Source: JAZKFT01 sp965246935 (GTDB taxonomy: Bacteria; Bacteroidota; Bacteroidia; Chitinophagales; Chitinophagaceae). Taken from it: a stretch of DNA of 64,000 nucleotides. A program made the position numbers and the translations under genes. Of this stretch, positions 54,663 to 63,545 are shown in pieces. The stretch covers positions 157,491 through 221,490 of the forward strand of contig CBDFGC010000028.1 in NCBI GenBank assembly GCA_965246935.1, written 5' to 3'. The notes below the pieces were generated by a model. That model searched no databases, was not told where the DNA came from, and saw only the letters and a program-made list of their open reading frames with translations. How positions within the stretch are numbered: the first letter of the stretch is position 1; every line of letters starts with the position of its first letter.

Positions 54663-55040
54663 ATTATCAAATTAAATTTTTAGAAAAAATCAGCCAATCT
54701 GAAATGGCAATTTAAGCCACTTTGTAATTTATTCTGGCAAATTAATTTTTATGAACCTGGTTTAACCCGGACGATATACTTCATTACTATTCAGTTATTT
54801 AGTTTCTTAAATGCTCCTTAACAAGTTTTGCTATTTAAGTTTTTTTTCTGTTTTCATCTTTTACATTTAGAGATCCGGTATGTCCTAACCCGGTATATGT
54901 TCTCATAGATACCGATACTTGGTAACGGCTGCAATGGATCATTTAAGTATGCTACCAACCTATCAGATAACCAACACGACGGCCAAAAGGAATATGGGGT
55001 AACCGGTAGCCAGATTCTCTCCATTATAAACACTATCTAA
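54663..55040. other. Spacer between DUF1080 and sialidase-like genes
   Basis: A 378-base AT-rich stretch with no reading frame, repeat or hairpin that I could support; the DUF1080 promoter should be in it. Confidence 0.4.
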
Positions 55041-56228
55041 TCATTGCTTTTGGATCACTCCTTTAACTATCCATATCTCTGATCTTTTTTTTGAGTACCC
55101 ATTGGTTGAGGTAACTGCCACAATGGTATCCCCTTTCAAAATGCAAAGCGAATTCCATAACGCATGGCAACCTTCGGGCACCTGGAAAGGAGTGGTAACA
55201 CTATCAAAATTTTTAGCTTCGTTATCACCTATGGCCACCCGCATAATCGCATTGTTATCCCTGTTCTTTATTCTGCCTTCTGTGGACTGGTAAGACAAAA
55301 TTGTTTCCCCGGTAGAAAGCTGCCGCAAATATGGTGCACCGGCGTATATAGAATCGGCTACCGGATAATGCAAAGCGTAAGTTCGTTCTTTATCCTCACC
55401 TCCTGTTATCTTTTGCCATTCGCCATTTGCTGATGAATGAATGGTATAAGGTTTAAAGTTCTTATGTCCCTGATCTTCAATTGCTACTACTACCTTTTTA
55501 TCTTTCTTTAACCAGATAGGAACCGGCATACCATCCCGGCTTCCATTTCTAAAGCTGATAATCTGTGGTGTAGCCGGCCAGTTAACACCGTTATCGAAAG
55601 AGCGTAATACAGAAATATTTTGTTCATCGCTTCTTGTATAAATGGCTTCGTCAGAAAAAAATAGTTGAATTTCACCGGATGGCAATTCTATAGCATCCGG
55701 TTCCCAGCAACCATCTTTAAACGAAGCCCCTGCCTGATATAAAATTTTTTCATTTTGCCAGGTGTTACCTTCATCACTGCTTTTTTGAATGCGTATTTCA
55801 TACCTTTTTGTTGTATCCGGGTTGCCCTGCATACCTGCCTGCGGACGGGTGGCATAACAAACCAGTAGCGTTCCGTTTTGTAATTGCAGCAAGTCGGGTG
55901 TATCCATGTTTACTCCATTTTTTCGGGCCGCTATTACTCTTGGCGAAGACCAGTTTTGTCCGCCATCTGTGCTTCGTACAACCGCTACATTTCCGTTGGC
56001 AGTATACACAACCAGCAAATTGCCGTTCTTTAATTGTAACATCCGCGGGTAAAAAGCAGCACTATCCGGCGGAGCAACACGTTTTAGCGTTGTAGTGTCC
56101 CATACGATTATTTTGCTTAAACCGGCGTCATCCCATTTCTGTTCTTCCCGAATGATGGAAGCAGGAAATAGCAGATGATTCGTCCAATACAGCATCCCCG
56201 AGAAAAATAAAAATGCAATTGCTTTCAT
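55041..56228 (-). CDS. Sialidase-like (BNR/Asp-box) protein
   Basis: A 395-residue six-bladed beta-propeller with a hydrophobic N-terminal segment (AIAFLFFSGMLYWTNHLLF) that is a signal or anchor. At least three Asp boxes are seen: STDGGQNWSS, SSDEGNTWQNE and SFDNGVNWPAT. The Arg triad of true GH33 sialidases is not obvious; FYPRMLQLKNG supplies a possible first Arg. It could be a sialidase, trans-sialidase-like or general exo-hydrolase of a propeller fold. Its location next to mannosidases and DUF1080 makes a glycan substrate likely, but the specificity is unknown. It begins a minus-strand group. Confidence 0.8.
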   Translation of the reverse strand: MKAIAFLFFSGMLYWTNHLLFPASIIREEQKWDDAGLSKIIVWDTTTLKRVAPPDSAAFYPRMLQLKNGNLLVVYTANGNVAVVRSTDGGQNWSSPRVIAARKNGVNMDTPDLLQLQNGTLLVCYATRPQAGMQGNPDTTKRYEIRIQKSSDEGNTWQNEKILYQAGASFKDGCWEPDAIELPSGEIQLFFSDEAIYTRSDEQNISVLRSFDNGVNWPATPQIISFRNGSRDGMPVPIWLKKDKKVVVAIEDQGHKNFKPYTIHSSANGEWQKITGGEDKERTYALHYPVADSIYAGAPYLRQLSTGETILSYQSTEGRIKNRDNNAIMRVAIGDNEAKNFDSVTTPFQVPEGCHALWNSLCILKGDTIVAVTSTNGYSKKRSEIWIVKGVIQKQ

Positions 56229-56652
56229 TAAAACTATTTAGCAGCTCATCATAATGCCCTATACCAAATACAAACAGGCAACCGACAACCTGCTTACCTC
56301 AAGCAGGTTAGCAACAAACAAATCAATGTACCCTAAACAGGCGTTTTCCGCAACCCGTTTTAAGATAAATTATTTATGCGAATCAAGGGTTGAACTTGCT
56401 TTGTATTATTGGGCAGCGCCCAATCCCTTTAAGTCATATGCTATTTCAAGGGGTTGGGCCATGCCCAACAAATTACCGGGCATTGTTTTACCGGTGCTAC
56501 TACCAACAGGGTTGGGCCATGCCCAACAAATACAACTACAAGCGGCGTAGTGTGAGATGCCACTTATAAGATGATAACCAGTTTGCTGAATTAAAAGTGC
56601 AGAATAATAAACTTACATTTTCTGTCTTAACCGCCTCAACACTTCATTCGCA
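56229..56652. other. Intergenic stretch with clustered short palindromes
   Basis: This 424-base spacer includes AACCTGCTT at 56287-56295 pairing with AAGCAGGTT at 56301-56309, and three short palindromes listed separately. It lies between the sialidase-like gene (promoter side) and the GH43 gene (stop side). No coding sequence is apparent. Confidence 0.5.
56408..56527. repeat. Three short GGGC-based palindromes
   Basis: ATTGGGCAGCGCCCAAT at 56408-56424, and the identical palindrome GTTGGGCCATGCCCAAC at 56453-56469 and 56511-56527. Spacing is about 45 and 58 bases between centres. Such clustered mini-hairpins look like REP debris or mRNA 3'-end protectors for the GH43 transcript. Confidence 0.7.
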
Positions 56653-57636
56653 TTATTTACTTAAAAAATGAAAGCTGTTTTTATTAACCAGTAGATAGTC
56701 AATACCCTTTCTGCCTTTTACAAACCTTACATCTACAACTGCTGTTTTCCGGGGACCTACTTTAAGAGCAGAATTATGCGTATGAAAAACATAATACAGC
56801 TTTTTCTTATTCTTAAAAAAATCGCCGTGGCCGGTACCGTTTTCACCAATCAATGTTTTGGAGATGATGGGGTTGCCAGCGTATTTTTTCCAGGGGCCTA
56901 ACGGGCTTGTGCTGGTGGCATACCCTACCGCATAATCCGGGTTGCGGAAATCGTTAGCAGTGTAGAAAAGATAATACAGGTCTTTATGTTTTAGTACCGA
57001 AGGGCCTTCGGTGACAGGCCAGTTTGTATGGGCCGTATTTTCCCATTCATCCGTTGTTGTTATGCACTCCTGCAATGTTTGGGGAATGATGGAGGATAAA
57101 TCAGCTTTCATTTCAGCAACAAATATTTTGTTGCCGTTGGTGAGTCTTACATGATACAAATATTTTTTGCCATCATCATCAATAAACAAAAAAGGATCAA
57201 TTTGTTTTACCGGTGCTTCCAATGGTTGCAGGATAGTTTGTGTAAATGGCCCTGACGGGCTACTGCTTTTTGCGATGGCAATGTTTTCATTAGCAACATA
57301 CACCATATAAAATGTATCGTTATAAAGGAACACTTGTGGCGCCCAAAACCCGGCAGTACCATAAGCTTGCTCTTTTTTAAGTGAGTAGCCGTTATTCTGA
57401 TCGGATAGCTTCCATGCTTTCAAATCAGGGGAAGTGTAAACCAGGAAACCATTGCCTGCTGCACCTTCTACGGTTCCATATAAGTAATATATTCCCTTGT
57501 AGGGGAAAATGGCAGGATCAGCCAAATGAATAACTGACGAATCGTTTGTTCCCGGTAATGCGTTTTGGGCAATACACCTTGAACTACAGAGTATAAGAAT
57601 GATGAGTAAACGAAAAAATGCAGTACAATGAATCAT
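56653..57636 (-). CDS. GH43-family glycosidase, copy 1
   Basis: Start taken at MIHCTAFFRLLIILILCSSRC (327 residues), a signal peptide ending CIAQ; the open-frame start at 57699 adds a non-signal extension. The five-bladed propeller shows the catalytic Asp in VIHLADPAIFPYKGIYYLYG, the WAPQVFLYNDTFYMVY segment, the pKa-modulating Asp in QIDPFLFIDDDGKKYLYHV and the acid Glu in WPVTEGPSVLKHKDLYY, with HGDFFKNKKKLYYVFHTH at the C terminus. GH43 proteins cleave arabinans, xylans or galactans; the substrate cannot be told. It probably sits in the periplasm. Confidence 0.9.
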   Translation of the reverse strand: MIHCTAFFRLLIILILCSSRCIAQNALPGTNDSSVIHLADPAIFPYKGIYYLYGTVEGAAGNGFLVYTSPDLKAWKLSDQNNGYSLKKEQAYGTAGFWAPQVFLYNDTFYMVYVANENIAIAKSSSPSGPFTQTILQPLEAPVKQIDPFLFIDDDGKKYLYHVRLTNGNKIFVAEMKADLSSIIPQTLQECITTTDEWENTAHTNWPVTEGPSVLKHKDLYYLFYTANDFRNPDYAVGYATSTSPLGPWKKYAGNPIISKTLIGENGTGHGDFFKNKKKLYYVFHTHNSALKVGPRKTAVVDVRFVKGRKGIDYLLVNKNSFHFLSK

Positions 57637-57789
57637 CAATAAAATTTCTTTACATCTGAGGTTCTTCGGTAAACTTAGTGAAATTGTGCTGGTACCCAAA
57701 CTATCCTGAACATCAAAATGCAGAACGGGTAAACAGGTGAACCTACAAATACTTTTCTATTACTTATACCGAAGAACCACATCTAATTC

Positions 57790-59865
57790 TTATTTCAGCC
57801 ATATCGTTTGCGTGAAAGCCCCGTTGACAGCAGCATCCCATACTTCGAGCCGTACCCATTTTCTATTGGTAAGGTCAAGCTGAAGGTGAGTGATTTGCTC
57901 ACCAAAAGGCAATGTAGTATCCAGGTTTATTGTGTGCCTGAATACCTTTTCCCCATCCCCCGAAATCAGTTCTGCAAATTGTAAGGGAAACGTCCATGCC
58001 ACTTTAAAATAAATGTCGGCTTTACCATTTGTAATTACCGCAGTATCACCTGTACTTTTGTTATTTACCGTAAACGACGGAATTAAAACTTCACCGGTCG
58101 TAGAGAAAAATTTTCCGTTTTGTAATACGTCCAAAATGCTTTGCCAGCCATCCTTAAACCGGGGCAGATGATTTAATTGCAGATAGTTCACATTCATGTG
58201 TGCATACATCTCATTTTCCGGTTCAATCGTAAATAAGTCAGCTTCCGACAGCACTTTTTTATTGACGCCCCAATTATTCATATCATCCATTAAATCCAAT
58301 ACTCTTTTGCCCAGCCGTTGTTGTGAAAGGTCGGCTGGCATTGCTTTCCAGGCCCCTCCTAAAAAACGGTCAGATTGGAAAAATGCTTCATTCTTATACA
58401 TGTCCGGAAAGCCGGTAGAACCTTTTGTTCTTGAATGCGCCGTCCAGGCTAACCCTTTTTCTTTATTCAGCAATTCCAGCATTTCTGCTGCATTCGCAAC
58501 CCGGTAAACCGTTCCATATACCGCGTCCTGCGTTATGAATGGCTGACCTTCCTTGCGGGCCATTATCCAATAAACAGGTTTTGGAAAAAGTTCCAGCCAA
58601 TGACCACCTAAAAATTCGTTTGGTTCTTCGCCGGGCAGCAATAAAAACGTATCAGAACTCAAACGCCGGCACTGTTCAAAAAGAGTCTGCAATTCTTTTA
58701 AACGCTGTTCATCCGGACCTTTGGGATGTGCGGTATAATGAAATTCGGCAAGGTGTACAATGTCAATACCTGCGTTTTCAAACACCTTCATAAAGCTGGG
58801 CTGCTGCGGTACAGGTTTTCCTGCCAGCACAACGTTCATAATAAATTCATTATGAAAATGGCTGGACATTTTTTTGTAACCTGCAAGCGAAACATAACGA
58901 TCGTTGTGCGTAAATTTTTTAACCTCATTCAGTGCAGTCGCCGGAGCACCCGTGCTTAGCAAACAGAAAAAATTCAACCGCTGAGCCGTTCCCGGAGGTG
59001 CATTGAACCAGGGCACATAACGATTATCCCCGTATAAATCCTGCCGGATACCGATGCCATAGCCATCTGCCATGTTACGGTATTGAGCTCCATGCCAGGT
59101 AAATTTTAGATTGAATGCCTCATCCAGCGGATAAAAGTATTGATGCGGTGCCGGGAAAATAGCGAGGCTGCCTCCTTTTGTTTTTCCGATAATTGTCCGG
59201 TATTTAACCGTTTCATTTTTTGCCGTGTCGCTCACTGCAGGTTCAATGGTTTGCATCTTATCTGCGACATCGGCCCAGGCAATATTTTCCCATTCCAAGC
59301 TCTTGCCTACTAATCCTGCATCATACAAAATAGCAGTAGAATCTTTCGTAGTAGATAGTATGGCTGCTATATTAAAAAGAAGGCTTTCATTATATAGGGT
59401 GATTTCTATAGTACCACTAAAATCCGGTGCAGTAATTTTTCCAATCGTAATGATCGTTCGGCTGCCTGCACTGGTTACGGATGCTGTTTGTTTATCTAAT
59501 GTTACCGGGTAAGACTGGTGCGGTTTTAAAGGTACTTTATCAAAGAAAATATTCCAGCCGTTTTGAGAAATAAGATCCCGTTTGCCAACGGTAAGCAAAA
59601 ATACCGGGTCAAGGTTTTTTACGATTCCCTTTACACCATTGCCGCTGCTAATACCGATATTTTGAAACAAAGGTTTTTGCTTATTCAAATCAATAATCAT
59701 CTGCCCCTGCAAACCCTTACCAGCCGGCCATTTAAGCGTCAGTATATTATTGGCGATAATAACCCTGGTACCGCTTTTATCACTGTAATTCTTTAGGCTA
59801 ACCGGAATTTGCGCATATATAAATACCTGATTTAAAAGAAGACAAATAGTTAGAAAATATTTCAT
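57790..59865 (-). CDS. Exported PHP/CehA-like metallohydrolase, function unknown
   Basis: A 691-residue secreted protein (signal KYFLTICLLLNQVFIYAQ). Residues ~20-320 are a beta-rich domain of unknown type. From ~330 the protein shows a metal-site arrangement reminiscent of PHP/CehA-type hydrolases: His-x-His at 336-338 (SSHFHNEF), Glu/His cluster near 371-380 (HLAEFHYTAH), EE at 413-414 (LPGEEPNEF), His 422 and His 477 (AWTAHSRTKG). A C-terminal beta domain closes it (VLIPSFTVNNKSTG). I know of no characterised enzyme with this architecture; CehA/McbA relatives hydrolyse phosphate or carbamate esters. It is flanked by GH43 and a small secreted protein in a glycan locus. Confidence 0.55.
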   Translation of the reverse strand: MKYFLTICLLLNQVFIYAQIPVSLKNYSDKSGTRVIIANNILTLKWPAGKGLQGQMIIDLNKQKPLFQNIGISSGNGVKGIVKNLDPVFLLTVGKRDLISQNGWNIFFDKVPLKPHQSYPVTLDKQTASVTSAGSRTIITIGKITAPDFSGTIEITLYNESLLFNIAAILSTTKDSTAILYDAGLVGKSLEWENIAWADVADKMQTIEPAVSDTAKNETVKYRTIIGKTKGGSLAIFPAPHQYFYPLDEAFNLKFTWHGAQYRNMADGYGIGIRQDLYGDNRYVPWFNAPPGTAQRLNFFCLLSTGAPATALNEVKKFTHNDRYVSLAGYKKMSSHFHNEFIMNVVLAGKPVPQQPSFMKVFENAGIDIVHLAEFHYTAHPKGPDEQRLKELQTLFEQCRRLSSDTFLLLPGEEPNEFLGGHWLELFPKPVYWIMARKEGQPFITQDAVYGTVYRVANAAEMLELLNKEKGLAWTAHSRTKGSTGFPDMYKNEAFFQSDRFLGGAWKAMPADLSQQRLGKRVLDLMDDMNNWGVNKKVLSEADLFTIEPENEMYAHMNVNYLQLNHLPRFKDGWQSILDVLQNGKFFSTTGEVLIPSFTVNNKSTGDTAVITNGKADIYFKVAWTFPLQFAELISGDGEKVFRHTINLDTTLPFGEQITHLQLDLTNRKWVRLEVWDAAVNGAFTQTIWLK

Positions 59866-60191
59866 AGTAAATAACAGCGGATGAATATGGTTGAATGATT
59901 ACTTCAAAGACTGTCATACCTCCCTTACGCTAATAACTACCTGAATCAGCCTTCTTGTAAAAATCGTTTCGACACACAATCTACCACAACATAAAGTTCA
60001 ATGACAGCCAAATCAAAAGCAATTAGGTGTGTTGGTCTACTCAACAGTTAAAAACAGATATAGAGTAATGGTCTCATACGAGAAGAAGCAATTTGTATAT
60101 TCAAAATGGCAACATGCATACGGACGGAATGAAAAGCAAAATGCCGCTTGTTAGGTGTCATTGAGGTGGCAGGAAGGCTTCATTTATGCTA
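59866..60191. other. Spacer between the metallohydrolase and the small secreted protein genes
   Basis: A 326-base stretch that holds nothing I can recognise. It probably carries the metallohydrolase promoter on the minus strand. Confidence 0.35.
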
Positions 60192-60833
60192 TTACTGAAT
60201 TTGCTGTACTAATAATATTATATCCTTTAATTCAGAAAAATTAGTATGATTCTTTTTTACCCACTCTTTTATCACCTGCTCTTTTTCAGGAAACAGACTA
60301 CCTAACTGCTTTTCATTCTTCACTTTAAAGTATTGCCATTTAATGCGTATAATAAATGCCTGGCTTTGTTTCACCACGAACTCATCGGGCAATTGTAAAC
60401 GATAAGCTCCGCCATCTCTGATTAACGATTTTACAGATGCAGAAGCTGCCGTTAGATTGCTCGTTCCGATACCAATCGGTACGCCGGGTTCCTTTACAGT
60501 GCAGGTGTACTCTATAAACAGCGGAAACGTTGTACCGGCAATCCATTCGTAAAAAACATTATTCACCTGAACAAATTTTCTTTGCCCGATAAATACCGTA
60601 TCTACTTCTTCTGGTGCAGCAATGGCCAGGTATTTTCCTTTCTGCTCAAATATCATCTCCTTCGTTAACAGGTTGTAGTTCAATAACTGGCTGGAGATTT
60701 CGCCTGACCGGAGTTTCACTTTGCCTTCCATAAACGAATCCAACAGATAGTGATTTACTTTTACTGGTATATCATATACCTGAGCATTTGCCGAAAAGCA
60801 GTAGCATAGAAAAACAGAAAAGATTGATTTCAT
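60192..60833 (-). CDS. Secreted protein of unknown function
   Basis: A 213-residue protein with a short signal (KSIFSVFLCYCFSANAQ). The mature sequence starts VYDIPVKVNHYLLDSFMEGKV and contains KLRSGEISSQLLNYNLLTK, a beta-strand-rich middle (VFIGQRKFVQVNNVFYEWI) and ends with a helical EQVIKEWVKKNHTNFSELKD. It resembles small hypothetical proteins seen in many Bacteroidota, but I recognise no named domain. It is followed by repeat copy 3 upstream on the genome map and then the glutaminase-family gene. Confidence 0.6.
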   Translation of the reverse strand: MKSIFSVFLCYCFSANAQVYDIPVKVNHYLLDSFMEGKVKLRSGEISSQLLNYNLLTKEMIFEQKGKYLAIAAPEEVDTVFIGQRKFVQVNNVFYEWIAGTTFPLFIEYTCTVKEPGVPIGIGTSNLTAASASVKSLIRDGGAYRLQLPDEFVVKQSQAFIIRIKWQYFKVKNEKQLGSLFPEKEQVIKEWVKKNHTNFSELKDIILLVQQIQ

Positions 60834-60872
60834 AACTGCATGCTTTTTATGATCAAATCACACTAATGTAGA

Positions 60873-61041
60873 TAAGTACACGAACAGAATTAGATGAGAT
60901 TAATTACAAGTCATTGCGAGCGCCTAGGCGGATGCCCGTGGCAATCTCCTATAAAACCGGGGAGATTGCTTCGTTGGGCATCCGCCTAGGCGGACGCAAT
61001 GACCACAAGTTTAATCTAATGTAATTGTGCATGACTACTTA
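60873..61041. repeat. GTCATTGCGAG nested-palindrome repeat, copy 3
   Basis: The 169-bp copy opens TAAGTACACGAACAGAATTAG and closes GTAATTGTGCATGACTACTTA. The core has the same orientation as copy 1 (CCCGTGGCAATC arm first) but gains a CGCCTAGGCGGAT arm not present in copies 1 and 2 (CGCCTAGGCG is a perfect palindrome, present in both arms). It lies 10 bases from the end of the glutaminase-family gene at 61051. Confidence 0.85.
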
Positions 61042-61050
61042 TCCTTCTTA

Positions 61051-63525
61051 TTATCTGTTTAAAAATGTCGATTTACCCATACCCATCTTCTGTTGGGTTT
61101 CTAACATTTTAATAAAATATCCACCCACCACACTTCTTGCCTGAAAACCGACTTGTTTACCCGTAGTTGTTTCATGCCAATCACTTAGGGGAACCCTGGA
61201 ACTTGTTTCTCTGGCGAATTTATACATCGGCTGCATCAGGCGCTGAAAGTCGGACGGATTATTAGCCAATGTAGCTGTCCATAGCACCCAATCTGATTTT
61301 GTGTAGGTGCGGCGGCTATCTAACGGAAGCCCGTAACTATTTTGTTTGGATAAATAATATTTTATTTCTTTGTCATATACTGCTGCTGGAAAAAGATTAA
61401 ACCCTAATACTTTATCCCAAACCATATTATATTTCTGGCTCCAGGTGCTGGCATTATCAAAAGTCAGGGCATAATGGTCACCGGCATCAGCCATTTTCAT
61501 CCAGCGTGGCGCCATTGCCATTGCAGTGTCCCGGTATTTTTTGGCAATATCTCCATAGCCTAATTTCTCAGCCAACTGTGCGTAACCTGCAATACCCATA
61601 ATTGCCTTCACGGAAAGATTGGTATTACGAGCCAGGTGGCCTGCAAAATCATCGGTGCATAATTGATTGGCAGGGTCAAAGCCATCCCTCACCAAAAAAT
61701 CAACCCAGGTAGATAATGTTTTCCAATGCTTTTTTGCATAGTCTGCGTTGCCTTCCCGTTTGGCAATAGCTGCCGTTACTATCAGCATATTACCGCCTTC
61801 TTCCACCGGCATGTCTTCACCATAGGTTTGCCCGTTAGCCAGTGGGTAAGTACCTAAATCATGAGATGGAAAAGGTTTTGTCCATCTGCCACTTTCACTA
61901 TATTGAAAAATTCCATTCAGCATACCTTTCATCAAATCGGGATTATACACCAGAAACAGCGGTGACGACGGATACGTAATATCCACTGTGTTGATAGATC
62001 CATTACTAAAATTTTCTTTCGACAAAAAAAGGATTTCACCTTCCGGGCTTTTAACCAGTTTATGTGCGGAAATGCTTTGCCGGTACGCCAGCTCACAAAG
62101 CTGTGCATAGTCTTCACCACCGGCAGCTACAGCATCGTTGTGTAATTTTTATCAAATGCAGCACAGGCTGCTATTACCGTATTCATTTCAGTATTGGCCA
62201 TAGCCAATTGCTTTTCGATGGTTTGTGTTCCATCGCTGTTCCACCAGGGCCTTAAATTTTGTTGAAAAAACTGTATCGCATAAATATCATCATAGCCAAG
62301 TAACAGCGTTTGCTCTTTGGCTGCAGCCGTTACATTTCCAAAAGACAGAACGGTATTTAACACCAGGTTTTTCCCTTCTGTGGTGGATGATACAAAACTG
62401 TTTTTTTCAAAGCAGCAGCAGCAGCATCGGCAGCAGCAGTGATGTATTGCTTAGCACCAGATGATTTTGGCATGGCTACATACATATATCCCAGTCAATA
62501 CGCAGGTTGTCGCCTTTTTTTTGCAAAACCGGTTGTTCTTTTGTACCGGCTCTTGTAATGATCAGATTGCCGGATTCATACTGTTTTGTTTCTACGTCCT
62601 GCGTTGGAAGATTAACGGCAATAGCAGTGGAAGCGCCTATGTACACCTGCACCGTATGACTTTTACCATCATTGGATTGTACCCGGGTAGTGATGTAAGA
62701 AACCGGACGGGACAATAAATCCAGATTATCCATTAACAGGGGCGAAACAAAACTTACTGACAGATCAATACTTCCTGCTTTAAAACGATAAGCCGTTTTG
62801 GTAGCAGTTACATTTACGGCTTTCTGTTCAGCTATCAGCGTATTGTCTTTCGGTCCGCCTGGTTCCTGCACCAGACCTGCATCCAGCCATTGGCCACCAG
62901 CGGTATTGGCAATATGTATAGCCATTACATTGTGGCCATTTTTTAGTATTTTATTATTGCTGACGGGTACGTAAATATATTTATCAGTCCATCCTTCAAA
63001 CTGATATATTTTTTCTCCATTGATGTATACCTCTATATTATCATCATTTATCAGTTTCAGATATAGCTTGTTAATGTCCATCATATTATAATCAAATGTT
63101 CTTCTTACCCATAAATCTTTACTCTTCCAGACCGTTTTAACCCCTCTTTCATTATTACCAAAAGGTGCATTTCCTGTTTTCCATTCCGCATCATTAAAAG
63201 AAGTATTTGTCCATCCATCTAATGGCGTTGTTTCTGTATATTTTGTTTCATACACTTTTTCGTCAGCAGCAGGAAGAATAGTTTGATATATAATACTTTT
63301 ATTACCCATGAACCTATACAGTTTTCCATCTACTTTTATCAGACCCAGTAAAGGTTGGTCGGCCCCCGTCCAGTGTTTGGTAGGGGAATTAGTTAGGGTA
63401 TCCGAAAAAGACCAGATGCTGAAATAAGGGTCATGTGAAATAAGTGGATAAGCAGGCGCCCTATCCGTTTGTGCCCATACTGCCAATTGCTGTAGCATGG
63501 ATAAAAAGAGTAATATTTTCTTCAT
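61051..63525 (-). pseudogene. Glutaminase-family (DUF4965/DUF5127) gene with three frameshifts
   Basis: The frame restored across three single-base gaps is about 825 residues, normal for the family. The N terminus (signal to WAQT, then PAYPLISHDPYFSIWSFSD) is a DUF4964-type domain; residues ~88-218 are an inserted beta-sandwich; then the DUF5127 domain and, after the shifts, DUF4965 and the DUF1793-like C terminus (DAGDHYALTFDNASTWSQKYN, VVGGYFIKML). Frame breaks: LRIDWG at 62490-62492 (three C where four would keep frame), a run of seven T at 62401-62407 (eight expected) and AAAAA near 62144 (six expected). All three are minus-one in homopolymers and together restore the frame. Start chosen at MKKILLFLSM, 63525. 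Real decay or sequencing error. Confidence 0.75.
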
Positions 63526-63545
63526 GGCACATGTATTTAATAAGA

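Noticed and set aside
45822..61041. CRISPR array from the three GTCATTGCGAG repeats
   Set aside because: Copies are kilobases apart, strongly palindromic and have no regular spacers.
61932..62120. Separate 62-residue frame inside the glutaminase-family gene
   Set aside because: It overlaps the restored reading frame and translates to a shifted reading of the conserved segment; explained by the frameshifts.
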